Assembly (NCBI GenBank): GCA_964611335.1
Contig: CAZSXR010000001.1
Location: 558,001 to 622,000 of the forward strand
Direction: 5' to 3'
Length of the DNA: 64,000 bases
DNA from: BOG-1112 sp964611335
GTDB lineage: Bacteria > Bdellovibrionota_B > Oligoflexia > Oligoflexales > Bog-1112
This document shows, in pieces, positions 1 to 8,031 of this stretch. The notes under the pieces are model-generated. The model did no database searches and was not told where the DNA came from. It saw nothing but the letters and a program-made list of their open reading frames with translations. A program made the translations under genes and the position numbers. Within the stretch, counting starts at the first letter, position 1, and every line of letters starts with the position of its first letter.

Positions 1-1
1 T

Positions 2-841
2 GCCTCCACCAGTTTAGAGGCTTGGGGCCGTCGCGAATTTGAACAATTTCTCTTTCAAAAAACAAAAACTGAAATTGACAATATGATTCGACTGAAAGTT
101 CAAGAGGGTGTCTTCGTCGATAATTTTCTGGGATATATTTTTTATACGGAGAAGATGGGAGAGAATCGCATTCATTATGAGAATGTAATTATTGCACCTA
201 TGCGTGAAAGCAAAGAAAGCGATTTTGTGTTGACCGCAAAAGGAGCGGATATCGAAGGTTCTGTCAAAGACGGTTTCTTGCATATGGTTCTGCATAGAGG
301 GCTTTCCTACTCCTACGATGATCTTACAAAAGAAGTCACTGTGTTAGAGTTTGAACGAGCGGAACTCGATCTGCTCCGTGCCTTTCGTGAAAAAGTCTTC
401 GGAAACGAAAGGGCAGATTTAGACTATCGAAGTTTTCCCATAGACAAACTCTATTATTTTATAAGTGAACTTGAAGATAAAACGAAACGTCAAAATGAAG
501 GCGAGTTTTTGCGTGCTCGTTATTTGTTTCATTCGAGGATTGCAAATCCTTTTATGGTCTTCATGTTTGCAATCGTAGGAACCGTGCTTGGCATTCACGA
601 TTCGCGTAAGCAAAAAAATCGGAGCTACTTTTTAGCAATACTTTGCACCATGGCTTCCCTGCTGACTATAGTGTGCTTCCGCTGGTTGGCAGAACAGGGC
701 TTACTCGATGCGAAGTATGCTGCATGGCTACCTTTGGGAATCTTTGCTATTATTGCTGGGTTTTTGTTTTATCAAAAAAACCGCTTACCGATTTCGGAGA
801 ACATTCTTGCACCAAAGAACTTTCCGTTTATTGGCAGATAG
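2..841 (+). CDS. LptF/LptG-type LPS export permease, 3' part (5' end outside window)
   Basis: The frame is open from the first bases of the window to a stop at 839-841, so the first visible ATG at 83 is internal and the gene starts upstream. 279 residues are visible; LptF and LptG usually have about 350-400. The visible part has a soluble beta-rich region and then three hydrophobic segments near the C terminus (around residues 178-200, 203-225 and 235-255), the normal arrangement of YjgP/YjgQ permeases after the periplasmic domain. These inner-membrane proteins pair with LptB ATPase to extract lipopolysaccharide and pass it to LptC. LptF and LptG cannot be told apart from this fragment. It lies upstream of fabF on the same strand with a 113-base gap. 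Confidence 0.72.
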   Translation, partial: ASTSLEAWGRREFEQFLFQKTKTEIDNMIRLKVQEGVFVDNFLGYIFYTEKMGENRIHYENVIIAPMRESKESDFVLTAKGADIEGSVKDGFLHMVLHRGLSYSYDDLTKEVTVLEFERAELDLLRAFREKVFGNERADLDYRSFPIDKLYYFISELEDKTKRQNEGEFLRARYLFHSRIANPFMVFMFAIVGTVLGIHDSRKQKNRSYFLAILCTMASLLTIVCFRWLAEQGLLDAKYAAWLPLGIFAIIAGFLFYQKNRLPISENILAPKNFPFIGR

Positions 842-954
842 TCAAAAATCCATTACAAAGCGTGAAGAACCAAGGAAGCATCCGTAGGTCACCCTATTTT
901 TGAGAAGCAATTGAGTAGGTATAAGCGCAACTTTTCTTTTTTAAGGAGTTACGA

Positions 955-2193
955 ATGAGGAGAGTCGTCGTCACAGGTATGGGAATGGTTACACCTGTAG
1001 GACTTGATGTCCCCACATCATGGAAAAATATTCTTGCAGGACATTCTGGAGTCGCGAAGATTACACACTTCGACGCCTCTCAATACTCGGTAAATATTGC
1101 AGCAGAGGTCAAAGGTTTCGATGCTGCAAATTATATGGATTACAAAGAAGCACGAAAGACCACACGTTTTATCCAATTGGCGATTGCTGCAGCACAAGAA
1201 GCTATGAAGGATTCCGGTATCGAAACTAAGGGGGACACCACCCGTTACGGTTGTGCCATAGGCGTCGGTATAGGTTCAATGGAGGATATGAGTGAAACCT
1301 CTATAGCTATGAGGGAGGGGGGGCCTAAAAAAGTTAGCCCTTTCTTTATTCCCTATGTTATCAGTAACATGGCCGCTGGTATCGTAGCGACAGCTCACAA
1401 TTTAAAGGGGCCCAACATATGCCCAACCACTGCGTGTACCAGTGGCACCCATGCAGTGGGTGAAGCTTTCCTTTATATAAAGCACGGAATGGCCGATCTT
1501 ATGCTATGTGGTGGCAGTGAAGCTGCTATTTGTGAAGTCGGGCTCTATGGTTTTGGAAACATGAAAGCTTTAAGCCGTAATAACGAAAATCCTCAACTTG
1601 CATCCAGACCCTTCGATAAGGATCGAGATGGTTTCGTTATAGGTGAGGGCGCAGGTTTGTTGGTTCTTGAAGATTATGAACATGCAAAAGCGCGTGGTGC
1701 AAAAATTTATGCAGAACTGCGTGGATATGGAATGAGTGCAGATGCCTATCACATTACATCTCCATCACCTCATGGTGAAGGTGCATCGCGTTGTATGAAA
1801 GAAGCTCTGAAATCTGCAAATTTAAAAGCGGAGTCTATTGCGTATATCAACGCACATGGAACATCGACTTACTACAACGATATGTACGAGTCGGAAGCGA
1901 TTATGACAGTATTTGGTGATCATGCAAAAAAACTTGCAGTGTCTTCGACAAAAGGTGTGACGGGTCATTGTCTCGGAGCTGCGGGTGGTATTGAGGCGGT
2001 TATCTTAGCAAAATCTATACAAGAAGGAATCGTTCCTCCTACAGCAGGTTTGAGAGAGCCAGGTGAAGAGTGTCCGCTCGATTATGTGCCAGGTTCCTCA
2101 CGAAAAACTTCGATAGGAGCTGCTATGTCTAACTCATTCGGTTTTGGTGGAACAAACGGATCGATCGTAATGACTCACTTGGATTACAAGTGA
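955..2193 (+). CDS. fabF: Beta-ketoacyl-ACP synthase II
   Basis: This is a 412-residue KAS II, the normal length. It condenses malonyl-ACP with acyl-ACP in cytoplasmic fatty acid elongation. The catalytic triad is visible: nucleophile Cys161 in TTACTSGTHA, His301 in NAHGTST and His338 in VTGHCLGAAGG. The C-terminal glycine-rich NSFGFGGTNGS motif is also intact. The ATG start is supported by AAGGAG seven bases upstream (TTAAGGAGTTACGAATG). No acyl carrier protein gene is adjacent, unlike many fab clusters. Instead pdhA follows after 13 bases, so acetyl-CoA supply and fatty acid synthesis may be co-transcribed; that link is an inference from spacing. Confidence 0.95.
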   Translation: MRRVVVTGMGMVTPVGLDVPTSWKNILAGHSGVAKITHFDASQYSVNIAAEVKGFDAANYMDYKEARKTTRFIQLAIAAAQEAMKDSGIETKGDTTRYGCAIGVGIGSMEDMSETSIAMREGGPKKVSPFFIPYVISNMAAGIVATAHNLKGPNICPTTACTSGTHAVGEAFLYIKHGMADLMLCGGSEAAICEVGLYGFGNMKALSRNNENPQLASRPFDKDRDGFVIGEGAGLLVLEDYEHAKARGAKIYAELRGYGMSADAYHITSPSPHGEGASRCMKEALKSANLKAESIAYINAHGTSTYYNDMYESEAIMTVFGDHAKKLAVSSTKGVTGHCLGAAGGIEAVILAKSIQEGIVPPTAGLREPGEECPLDYVPGSSRKTSIGAAMSNSFGFGGTNGSIVMTHLDYK

Positions 2194-2206
2194 AAAAGGA
2201 TACAGA

Positions 2207-3205
2207 ATGAAACCCCACAAGGTACATAAAAACGTAGAGCATTTAGCAGTTGATCGTGATCTTATGATTACGTTTTATAAAGATATGCTTTTTTACAGAC
2301 GTTTTGAAGAACGTGTCAATCTTGCTTACACACAACAAAAATTTTCAGGTTTTTGTCATTTACATATCGGTCAAGAAGCCGTTTGTGTCGGTGTTCAATA
2401 CGCATTGACTCCTGAAGATTATTGTATTTCTGGATACCGTTCACACACTCAAGCGATTGCAAAAGGAATTCCTGCAAAAGAGGTTTTTGCAGAACTTTTA
2501 GGAAAAGTTACAGGATGTGCAAGGGGCAAAGGCGGGTCTATGCACATGTTTAGCAAGGAACATCGCTTTCTTGGTGGGCATGGAATTGTAGGAGGACAAG
2601 CTCCTCTTGCAGCAGGGGTTGCATTCAAAATTAAATACAACAAAGAAAATTCTATCATCGTTTGTTATCTCGGTGATGCTGCTATGAATCAAGGTCAGGT
2701 ATTCGAAGCTATGAATATGGCAGCAACGTGGAAACTTCCCGTACTTTTTGTGATTGAAAACAATCAGTATGGAATGGGAACAGCAATCAAACGAACAACA
2801 AGCATCGATCATCTTTATAAACGTGCTTTAGCATTCGATATGAAACAATCGATGATTGACGGAATGAATGTTCTCACGGTGTATACCAATGTGAAACGTA
2901 TAGTAAGTGAGATGCGTAAAAACAAAGAACCTTATTTGTTAGAAATCAATACCTACCGATACAAAGGCCATTCTGTTTCCGATCCTGGAAATTATAGAAC
3001 CAAAGAAGAAGTTGAAAATTACATGCAGGAAGATCCTCTTTTGCAATTGAAGCGAGATCTTTTGAAATTTGAATTTGCAGAAGAAGCAAATTTTAAAGAG
3101 TGGGATGAATCCGCTCGTGAGCGCGTGAAGGAGGCGGAACTCTTTGCAGATCAGTCACCCCAACCTGATATTGGTGAAACTTGGTTGCATGTTTTTGCGG
3201 AATAA
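2207..3205 (+). CDS. pdhA: Pyruvate dehydrogenase E1 component, alpha subunit
   Basis: 332 residues, typical of the alpha subunit of the alpha2beta2 E1 enzyme (not the long single-chain AceE). It binds thiamine diphosphate and decarboxylates pyruvate. The ThDP motif is present as GDAAMNQG followed by ENNQYGMGT near residues 158-190, and the loop motif GHSVSDPG near residue 260 is the region phosphorylated in mitochondrial homologues. An AAGGA ribosome-binding site precedes the ATG. pdhB and pdhC follow directly. The split E1 form is usual in Alphaproteobacteria, mitochondria and several other bacterial lineages, and uncommon in enteric bacteria. Confidence 0.93.
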   Translation: MKPHKVHKNVEHLAVDRDLMITFYKDMLFYRRFEERVNLAYTQQKFSGFCHLHIGQEAVCVGVQYALTPEDYCISGYRSHTQAIAKGIPAKEVFAELLGKVTGCARGKGGSMHMFSKEHRFLGGHGIVGGQAPLAAGVAFKIKYNKENSIIVCYLGDAAMNQGQVFEAMNMAATWKLPVLFVIENNQYGMGTAIKRTTSIDHLYKRALAFDMKQSMIDGMNVLTVYTNVKRIVSEMRKNKEPYLLEINTYRYKGHSVSDPGNYRTKEEVENYMQEDPLLQLKRDLLKFEFAEEANFKEWDESARERVKEAELFADQSPQPDIGETWLHVFAE

Positions 3206-3227
3206 AGATGGGAAAGAGGATGTTCAT

Positions 3228-4208
3228 ATGAAGATTTTAAGTTTTAGAGAAGCTCTCGGTGAAGCGATGGCTGAAGAGATGGAAAGAGACTCGACTGTAT
3301 TTCTTATGGGTGAAGAAGTCGCAGAATATGATGGTGCTTACAAAGTTTCCAAAGGTCTTCTTAAAAAATTCGGACCTGAACGTGTTATCGATGCACCTAT
3401 TTCAGAAGGTGGATTTGCAGGACTCGGCGTGGGTGCTGCTATGGCTGGTTTGAGGCCTATTATTGAAATGATGACATGGAACTTTGGAATACAAGCCTTC
3501 GATCAAATTATTAATCATGCAGCAAAAATGAATTATATGTCCGGGGGGCAGTTTTCTATCCCTATAGTTTTCCGTGGACCTAACGGTGCTGCTCATATGT
3601 TATCTGCTCAGCACTCACAAAACGTAGATCCTCTGATTACAAATATTCCTGGACTCAAGGTTATTTCTGTTTCGACTCCCGCAGATGGCAAAGGTCTACT
3701 CAAATCCGCAATACGAGATAATAACCCCGTTATTTTCCTCGAAAGTGAAATGATGTATGCCATGAAGGGTGAAGTTCCTGAAGGTGAACATCTGATTCCT
3801 ATAGGTAAAGGAGTGATCCGTCAGGAAGGAAAAGACGTCACTATTATTACATGGGGAAAAATCTCTCACATGGCAATGAGTGCAGTGAAAAAACTTGAAG
3901 CAGAAAATATTTCTTGTGAAGTGATCGATGTTCGCACCTTGGTCCCTATGGATGAAGATTTGATTTTCCAATCGGTGCGCAAGACACATCGTGCGGTGAT
4001 TGTGGAAGAGAATTGGCCTTTCGCATCTGTCGGTGCACAAATCGTAGATCGCATTCAACAGGAATGTTTCGACGATCTCGATGCGCCTGTCGCGCGTGTC
4101 TGCCAAGAAGCAGTTCCTGTTCCTTATGCAGAAAATCTTGAACACGAAGCTCTACCGAATGAAGAACGTGTCATTGCCGCTGTTAAGCGTGTGACCTATA
4201 GAAACTGA
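3228..4208 (+). CDS. pdhB: Pyruvate dehydrogenase E1 component, beta subunit
   Basis: 326 residues from the ATG at 3228, which has AGAGGA eight bases upstream; longer readings of the frame overlap pdhA and add residues unlike the family. The protein starts directly with the family's usual opening (KILSFREALGEAMAEEM) and keeps the MGEEVAEYDGAYKVSKGL region, the ISEGGFAGLGVGAAMAG region and the C-terminal transketolase domain with VIDVRTLVPMDEDLI. It completes the E1 heterotetramer with PdhA. There is no lipoyl domain fused at its N terminus, unlike many alphaproteobacterial PdhB proteins. pdhC begins 13 bases downstream. Confidence 0.93.
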   Translation: MKILSFREALGEAMAEEMERDSTVFLMGEEVAEYDGAYKVSKGLLKKFGPERVIDAPISEGGFAGLGVGAAMAGLRPIIEMMTWNFGIQAFDQIINHAAKMNYMSGGQFSIPIVFRGPNGAAHMLSAQHSQNVDPLITNIPGLKVISVSTPADGKGLLKSAIRDNNPVIFLESEMMYAMKGEVPEGEHLIPIGKGVIRQEGKDVTIITWGKISHMAMSAVKKLEAENISCEVIDVRTLVPMDEDLIFQSVRKTHRAVIVEENWPFASVGAQIVDRIQQECFDDLDAPVARVCQEAVPVPYAENLEHEALPNEERVIAAVKRVTYRN

Positions 4209-4221
4209 TCGGAGAAAGACG

Positions 4222-5469
4222 ATGGCAAATCTTATTACAATGCCCAAATTGAGCGACACGATGGAAGAAGGTGGCATTGCAAATTGGTTGGTGAAAGAAG
4301 GACAGCATTTTGAAGAAGGTGCCCCTCTTCTTGAAATTGAAACCGATAAAGCAACTGTGGAATACATGAGTCCGTATTCTGGTTTCTTATTAAAAATAAT
4401 CGTTCCTGCGGGGAAATCTTCTAAATTGAAAGATCCCATTGCAGTTTATGGTGCGAGCAAAGATGAAAAGTATAATTTAGAAGAATTGCTGAAAGCAGGT
4501 GGAGTAAAATCTGTTTCTACAAAAGTTGAAGAAGCAAAAGTTGAAACAAAAACAGAAATAAAGAAAGCAGAAGCATCTCTTCTTGTTTCCGTTTCTTCCT
4601 CCAGCACACGACTCAAAGCTTCTCCCCTTGCAAAAAAAATGGCTAAAGAACAGAACATAGATCTCAGTGTTTTATTAGGAACAGGAACTAACGGTCGTAT
4701 TGTTGCGCGTGATCTTAAAGATCTTTCAAGTGCGAGCCCTGCAAGATTGCGATCTATCTCTTCTTCTAAACAGGATCTTAAAATTCCACATTCCATGATG
4801 CGCAAAACCATTGCGAAACGTTTGCTTGCTGCAAAAAATGAAGCTCCTCATTTTTACCTCACAGTTTCTGCAAATATGGAGAAGGTTCTCGCTTGGAGAG
4901 AGGAGTTAAATACACACAAAGATGTGGTGGGTGGAAAACTACCGAAAGTCAGTGTTAATGACCTTCTGTTGATGATGGTTGCGAAAGCTTTGCGTTTGCA
5001 TCCTGAAATCAACGCGTCATGGCAGGAAGATTGTATTTTGCAATATGGTTCGGTCAATCTTGCTTTTGCTGTTGCTTTGCCGAGTGGTTTGATCACTCCT
5101 GTTTTATTTGACTGCGATACTTTGGGTATACGCGAAATCAGTCGAATGACTAAAGAGCTGGGTGAAAAAGCAAAGAAAGGTGAGTTGAAACCGGAAGACT
5201 ACAACGGTGGAACCTTTACCGTTTCAAATTTAGGTATGACACATGTCGAAGAGTTCACAGCAATTATAAACCCACCTCAAGCTTGTATTTTAGCTGTAGG
5301 ACAGACGAAAAAAGTTCCTCATGTCGATGAAAATGGAAACTTGATTGCACAAAGTCGTATGAAGATGACGTTATCCTGTGATCACAGGGCTGTCGATGGA
5401 ATGGTGGGAGCTAAGTTTTTAGAGACCTTAATTGAATTTTTAGAAAATCCTCTCTCTATGCTTTCTTAG
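4222..5469 (+). CDS. pdhC: Dihydrolipoamide acetyltransferase, PDH E2
   Basis: 415 residues with the standard E2 order. A lipoyl domain (about residues 1-78) carries the lipoylation site in ETDKATVEY. A linker follows, then a peripheral subunit-binding domain near residues 132-170 (SPLAKKMAKEQNID ... NGRIVARDL). The catalytic acetyltransferase domain reaches the end, with the active-site motif SCDHRAVDGMVGAKF. It transfers the acetyl group from E1 to CoA. There is one lipoyl domain. Dihydrolipoamide dehydrogenase (E3) is not encoded next to it and must lie elsewhere. A putative terminator hairpin lies about 35 bases after the stop. Confidence 0.93.
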   Translation: MANLITMPKLSDTMEEGGIANWLVKEGQHFEEGAPLLEIETDKATVEYMSPYSGFLLKIIVPAGKSSKLKDPIAVYGASKDEKYNLEELLKAGGVKSVSTKVEEAKVETKTEIKKAEASLLVSVSSSSTRLKASPLAKKMAKEQNIDLSVLLGTGTNGRIVARDLKDLSSASPARLRSISSSKQDLKIPHSMMRKTIAKRLLAAKNEAPHFYLTVSANMEKVLAWREELNTHKDVVGGKLPKVSVNDLLLMMVAKALRLHPEINASWQEDCILQYGSVNLAFAVALPSGLITPVLFDCDTLGIREISRMTKELGEKAKKGELKPEDYNGGTFTVSNLGMTHVEEFTAIINPPQACILAVGQTKKVPHVDENGNLIAQSRMKMTLSCDHRAVDGMVGAKFLETLIEFLENPLSMLS

Positions 5470-5505
5470 TCTGAATCACTTCAAAAATATGAAAAATCAA
5501 AGTAG

Positions 5506-5543
5506 CAGACACCATGGGCATCTAGGGGGGTCTGTTTCTATAT
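5506..5543 (+). terminator. Putative terminator after the fabF-pdhABC block
   Basis: The arms CAGAC (5506-5510) and GTCTG (5530-5534) pair, extended by two further G-C pairs after one mismatch, around a loop of about 13 bases. The sequence after it is T-rich (TTTCTATAT). The position, shortly after the pdhC stop and before an unrelated gene, suits a rho-independent terminator, but the stem is short and imperfect. The rest of the 290-base gap between 5470 and 5759 shows no reading frame or RNA gene I can support. Confidence 0.4.
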
Positions 5544-5759
5544 AACATAGATTTGAAAATTGTGAATTCGGTTCAATCAAAGAACATTGAAATCTATAGT
5601 GGTCTAGATACGTTTGTCGTTCACCTCCGACGTCTAGATTGTAAATATCTCTTAAAATAAGATCTCGCATTTTTTCCCTCTATGTTTTGATTTTCGGTCT
5701 GAGTGTACAATAAAAATTATGAGAATTTGTTTATACAAAGTGAATATTGGGGAATCTTT

Positions 5760-6914
5760 ATGAAAGTACCACATTTTAATGTAGCTATTATAGGCTCAGG
5801 GATTACGGGGTTATCGACTGCGTATCATTTGCATAAAGCAGGAATCGATAAAGTTGCATTGATTTCTCATCCAAAAAAAAGGTCGAGATATGTAGATATG
5901 CTTGCGGGAGGATTGGGTGACAATTTCACACGTATTAGCAATGCGCATGGTTTAGATTTTGCAAAAGAAATATGGTCTTTCAGTAACTCAGGCTACGATG
6001 GTGTTCTTGAATATTGCAAGCAGCATCAAATTCCACACAGTGCAAAAGGACGCATACGTCTGATAGTTTCGGAAACGGAACTTCGTGAAGCCGAAATAGC
6101 AGTTAAGCAATTGCAAAGCGTTGGATTGAAAGGAGAGCTTTGCAAACCAGAAAATTTTTCTCTACTCAATGGGTTTGAAAAAAGAGTTCTTGCAATTCAG
6201 GATGAAGGTGAAAGAGGAGCTTGGATTGACACGAAGGGGTTTTTGAAAAGTTTGCATGCAAAATCTTCGGCTTTCGAAATTCACACAGCGCTTTTGAATT
6301 TCGAAAAATCTGCGCAAAAATCGTCACCTGGAATGGTTTTGAATCTTGAAGACGGCTCTGAAATTACGACGGAGTTTTTAGTCCTTGCCTGTCATCAGGA
6401 TATTTCACGCTTTCTTCGATCTTTGAAAGAGTCCCTAGTCACGTATGCGGATCAGTGGTCGCATGTGTCTGTTCCCTCCCTTGGAAAAACCCATGAGGGG
6501 TTCGTATTCAGTGCTCATCATGGTTATGAGTGGGGAGTGCTGCTGCAGGAGTCCTTGCATTTGGGAGGTGGGCGATATTTGCGGAAATTAGCGGGAATAG
6601 GAGCACAAGAAGCAAGGGTGGAGCCAAAAATCACGGAGCATTTGCAAGAGCAGCTTGCAAAAACCTTTAGCTGGGCAAAGCAAGCTCAGGTTAAAGAGAC
6701 GAGCGCTTTTCTTGAAATTTGGCCCTGTGATGAACTTCCGCTCATAGGTCCCATGTTTGGTGAAGAACGTGTTTTGCTCGCCAGTGGCTACATGGGCACA
6801 GGTTTGAGTTTGGGATTTGAAGCTGGTCTGTGTTTATCAGAACTTATTCACAAAGGAGAAAGTTCGCACTTACCCCATCGTCTTTGGCCTGAGCGCTTTC
6901 GTACTCTAAGTTGA
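5760..6914 (+). CDS. FAD-dependent oxidoreductase, DAO family
   Basis: 384 residues from the ATG at 5760, preceded by GGGGAA. The N terminus is a Rossmann FAD-binding motif (VAIIGSGITGLSTAYHL), and the C terminus has the second FAD-contact region typical of D-amino-acid-oxidase-like proteins (LASGYMGTGLSLGFEAG). The middle is a variable substrate domain. The family oxidises amines or amino acids such as glycine, sarcosine or D-amino acids; substrate cannot be read from sequence. There is no signal peptide, so it should be cytoplasmic. It stands between the pdh block and pheST without clear operon partners. Confidence 0.8.
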   Translation: MKVPHFNVAIIGSGITGLSTAYHLHKAGIDKVALISHPKKRSRYVDMLAGGLGDNFTRISNAHGLDFAKEIWSFSNSGYDGVLEYCKQHQIPHSAKGRIRLIVSETELREAEIAVKQLQSVGLKGELCKPENFSLLNGFEKRVLAIQDEGERGAWIDTKGFLKSLHAKSSAFEIHTALLNFEKSAQKSSPGMVLNLEDGSEITTEFLVLACHQDISRFLRSLKESLVTYADQWSHVSVPSLGKTHEGFVFSAHHGYEWGVLLQESLHLGGGRYLRKLAGIGAQEARVEPKITEHLQEQLAKTFSWAKQAQVKETSAFLEIWPCDELPLIGPMFGEERVLLASGYMGTGLSLGFEAGLCLSELIHKGESSHLPHRLWPERFRTLS

Positions 6915-6970
6915 CCTTTCCCGCACATTCCACTAGTTTCTAAATTCAACACTCACTGGAAAGAATCGCC

Positions 6971-8020
6971 GTGAAACTTATAGACACCTTACAAGATCTT
7001 GAACGCAGTTTTCGTTCCGAAGCAGCGCCCCTTGAGCGTATGCCTGACATCCAACAGGTTGAGCATTTAAGAGTCAAATGGCTCGGTAAAAAGGGAACTG
7101 TCACACAGTTGTATGAGCAACTTCGTAATTTCGACAAAGCAGAAAGACCTGAAGCAGGAAAGCAGATCAACGCATTGCGTGATCTTGTGGAAGCTCATCT
7201 AGGTCAGCTTAAAATAGCAAGTGAGCGTCATCTCATTGCAAAGAGCATTGAGAATCGTAAGCTTGATATTTCCCTTCCTACAAGTGCAACGACAAAACCT
7301 GGTTCTTTGCATCCTGTAACTTTGATGCGAACTTTGCTGATGAAAGAGTTTCGACGTTTGGGTTTTTCCGTTTGGGAAGGACCTGAAGTCGAATTTGATT
7401 TTTATAACTTCTCAGCTTTGAATTTTCCCGAAGATCATCCTTCGAGAGATATGCAAGATACTTTTTTTGTGAAAGATCGTAATGCGATACTTCGTACGCA
7501 CACGTCCAACATTCAGATCCACGCTATGCTCCAAGAGCCTCCTCCTTTGCGTGTGGTGTCTTTGGGGCGCGTTTACCGTTGTGATAACGACGCTACGCAT
7601 GCTCCTATGTTTCATCAAGTGGAAGGTGTTCTTGTCGATAAGAATATTTCTATGGGTCATCTCAAAGGTATTATCGATTCCTTTATCAAAGCCATCTACG
7701 GAAGTGAGATGAAGACCCGTTTCCGTCCCAGCTTTTTCCCTTTCGTTGAACCGGGAGCCGAGTTCGACTTGCTTTGCACGTGTAAAGGTGTGGGTTGCAG
7801 ACTTTGCAAACATACAGGTTGGTTGGAAGCAGGGGGATGTGGAATGGTGCATCCAAACGTTTTTGAAAATGTGAATTACGATAGCGAGCAATACACAGGT
7901 TTTGCCTTCGGATTCGGAATGGATCGTATGGCTATGATCGCTTTCGGTGTGGAAGATCTTCGATTGATGTTCGAAGGAGATCATTCCTTTCAATCACAGT
8001 TTCCTATCTATTGGAAATAG
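6971..8020 (+). CDS. pheS: Phenylalanyl-tRNA synthetase alpha subunit
   Basis: 349 residues, the normal length. The start is GTG at 6971 with GGAAAGA upstream. An N-terminal coiled-coil (about residues 1-90) for tRNA contact is followed by a class II aminoacyl-tRNA synthetase core: motif 1 region with PGSLHPVT, motif 2 around RVYRCDNDATHAPMFHQVEG, and motif 3 GFAFGFGMDRMAM near residue 320. A Cys-rich insert (LLCTCKGVGCRLCKHTGW) near residue 265 could bind a metal and is seen in some bacterial PheS. Together with PheT it charges tRNA-Phe. pheT starts 11 bases after the stop. Confidence 0.95.
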   Translation: MKLIDTLQDLERSFRSEAAPLERMPDIQQVEHLRVKWLGKKGTVTQLYEQLRNFDKAERPEAGKQINALRDLVEAHLGQLKIASERHLIAKSIENRKLDISLPTSATTKPGSLHPVTLMRTLLMKEFRRLGFSVWEGPEVEFDFYNFSALNFPEDHPSRDMQDTFFVKDRNAILRTHTSNIQIHAMLQEPPPLRVVSLGRVYRCDNDATHAPMFHQVEGVLVDKNISMGHLKGIIDSFIKAIYGSEMKTRFRPSFFPFVEPGAEFDLLCTCKGVGCRLCKHTGWLEAGGCGMVHPNVFENVNYDSEQYTGFAFGFGMDRMAMIAFGVEDLRLMFEGDHSFQSQFPIYWK

Positions 8021-8031
8021 GGAAAGAACTT

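Noticed and set aside
3144..3227. Longer N terminus for pdhB starting inside pdhA
   Set aside because: The extra residues do not resemble the family, and the ATG at 3228 has a good ribosome-binding site and the normal PdhB opening.
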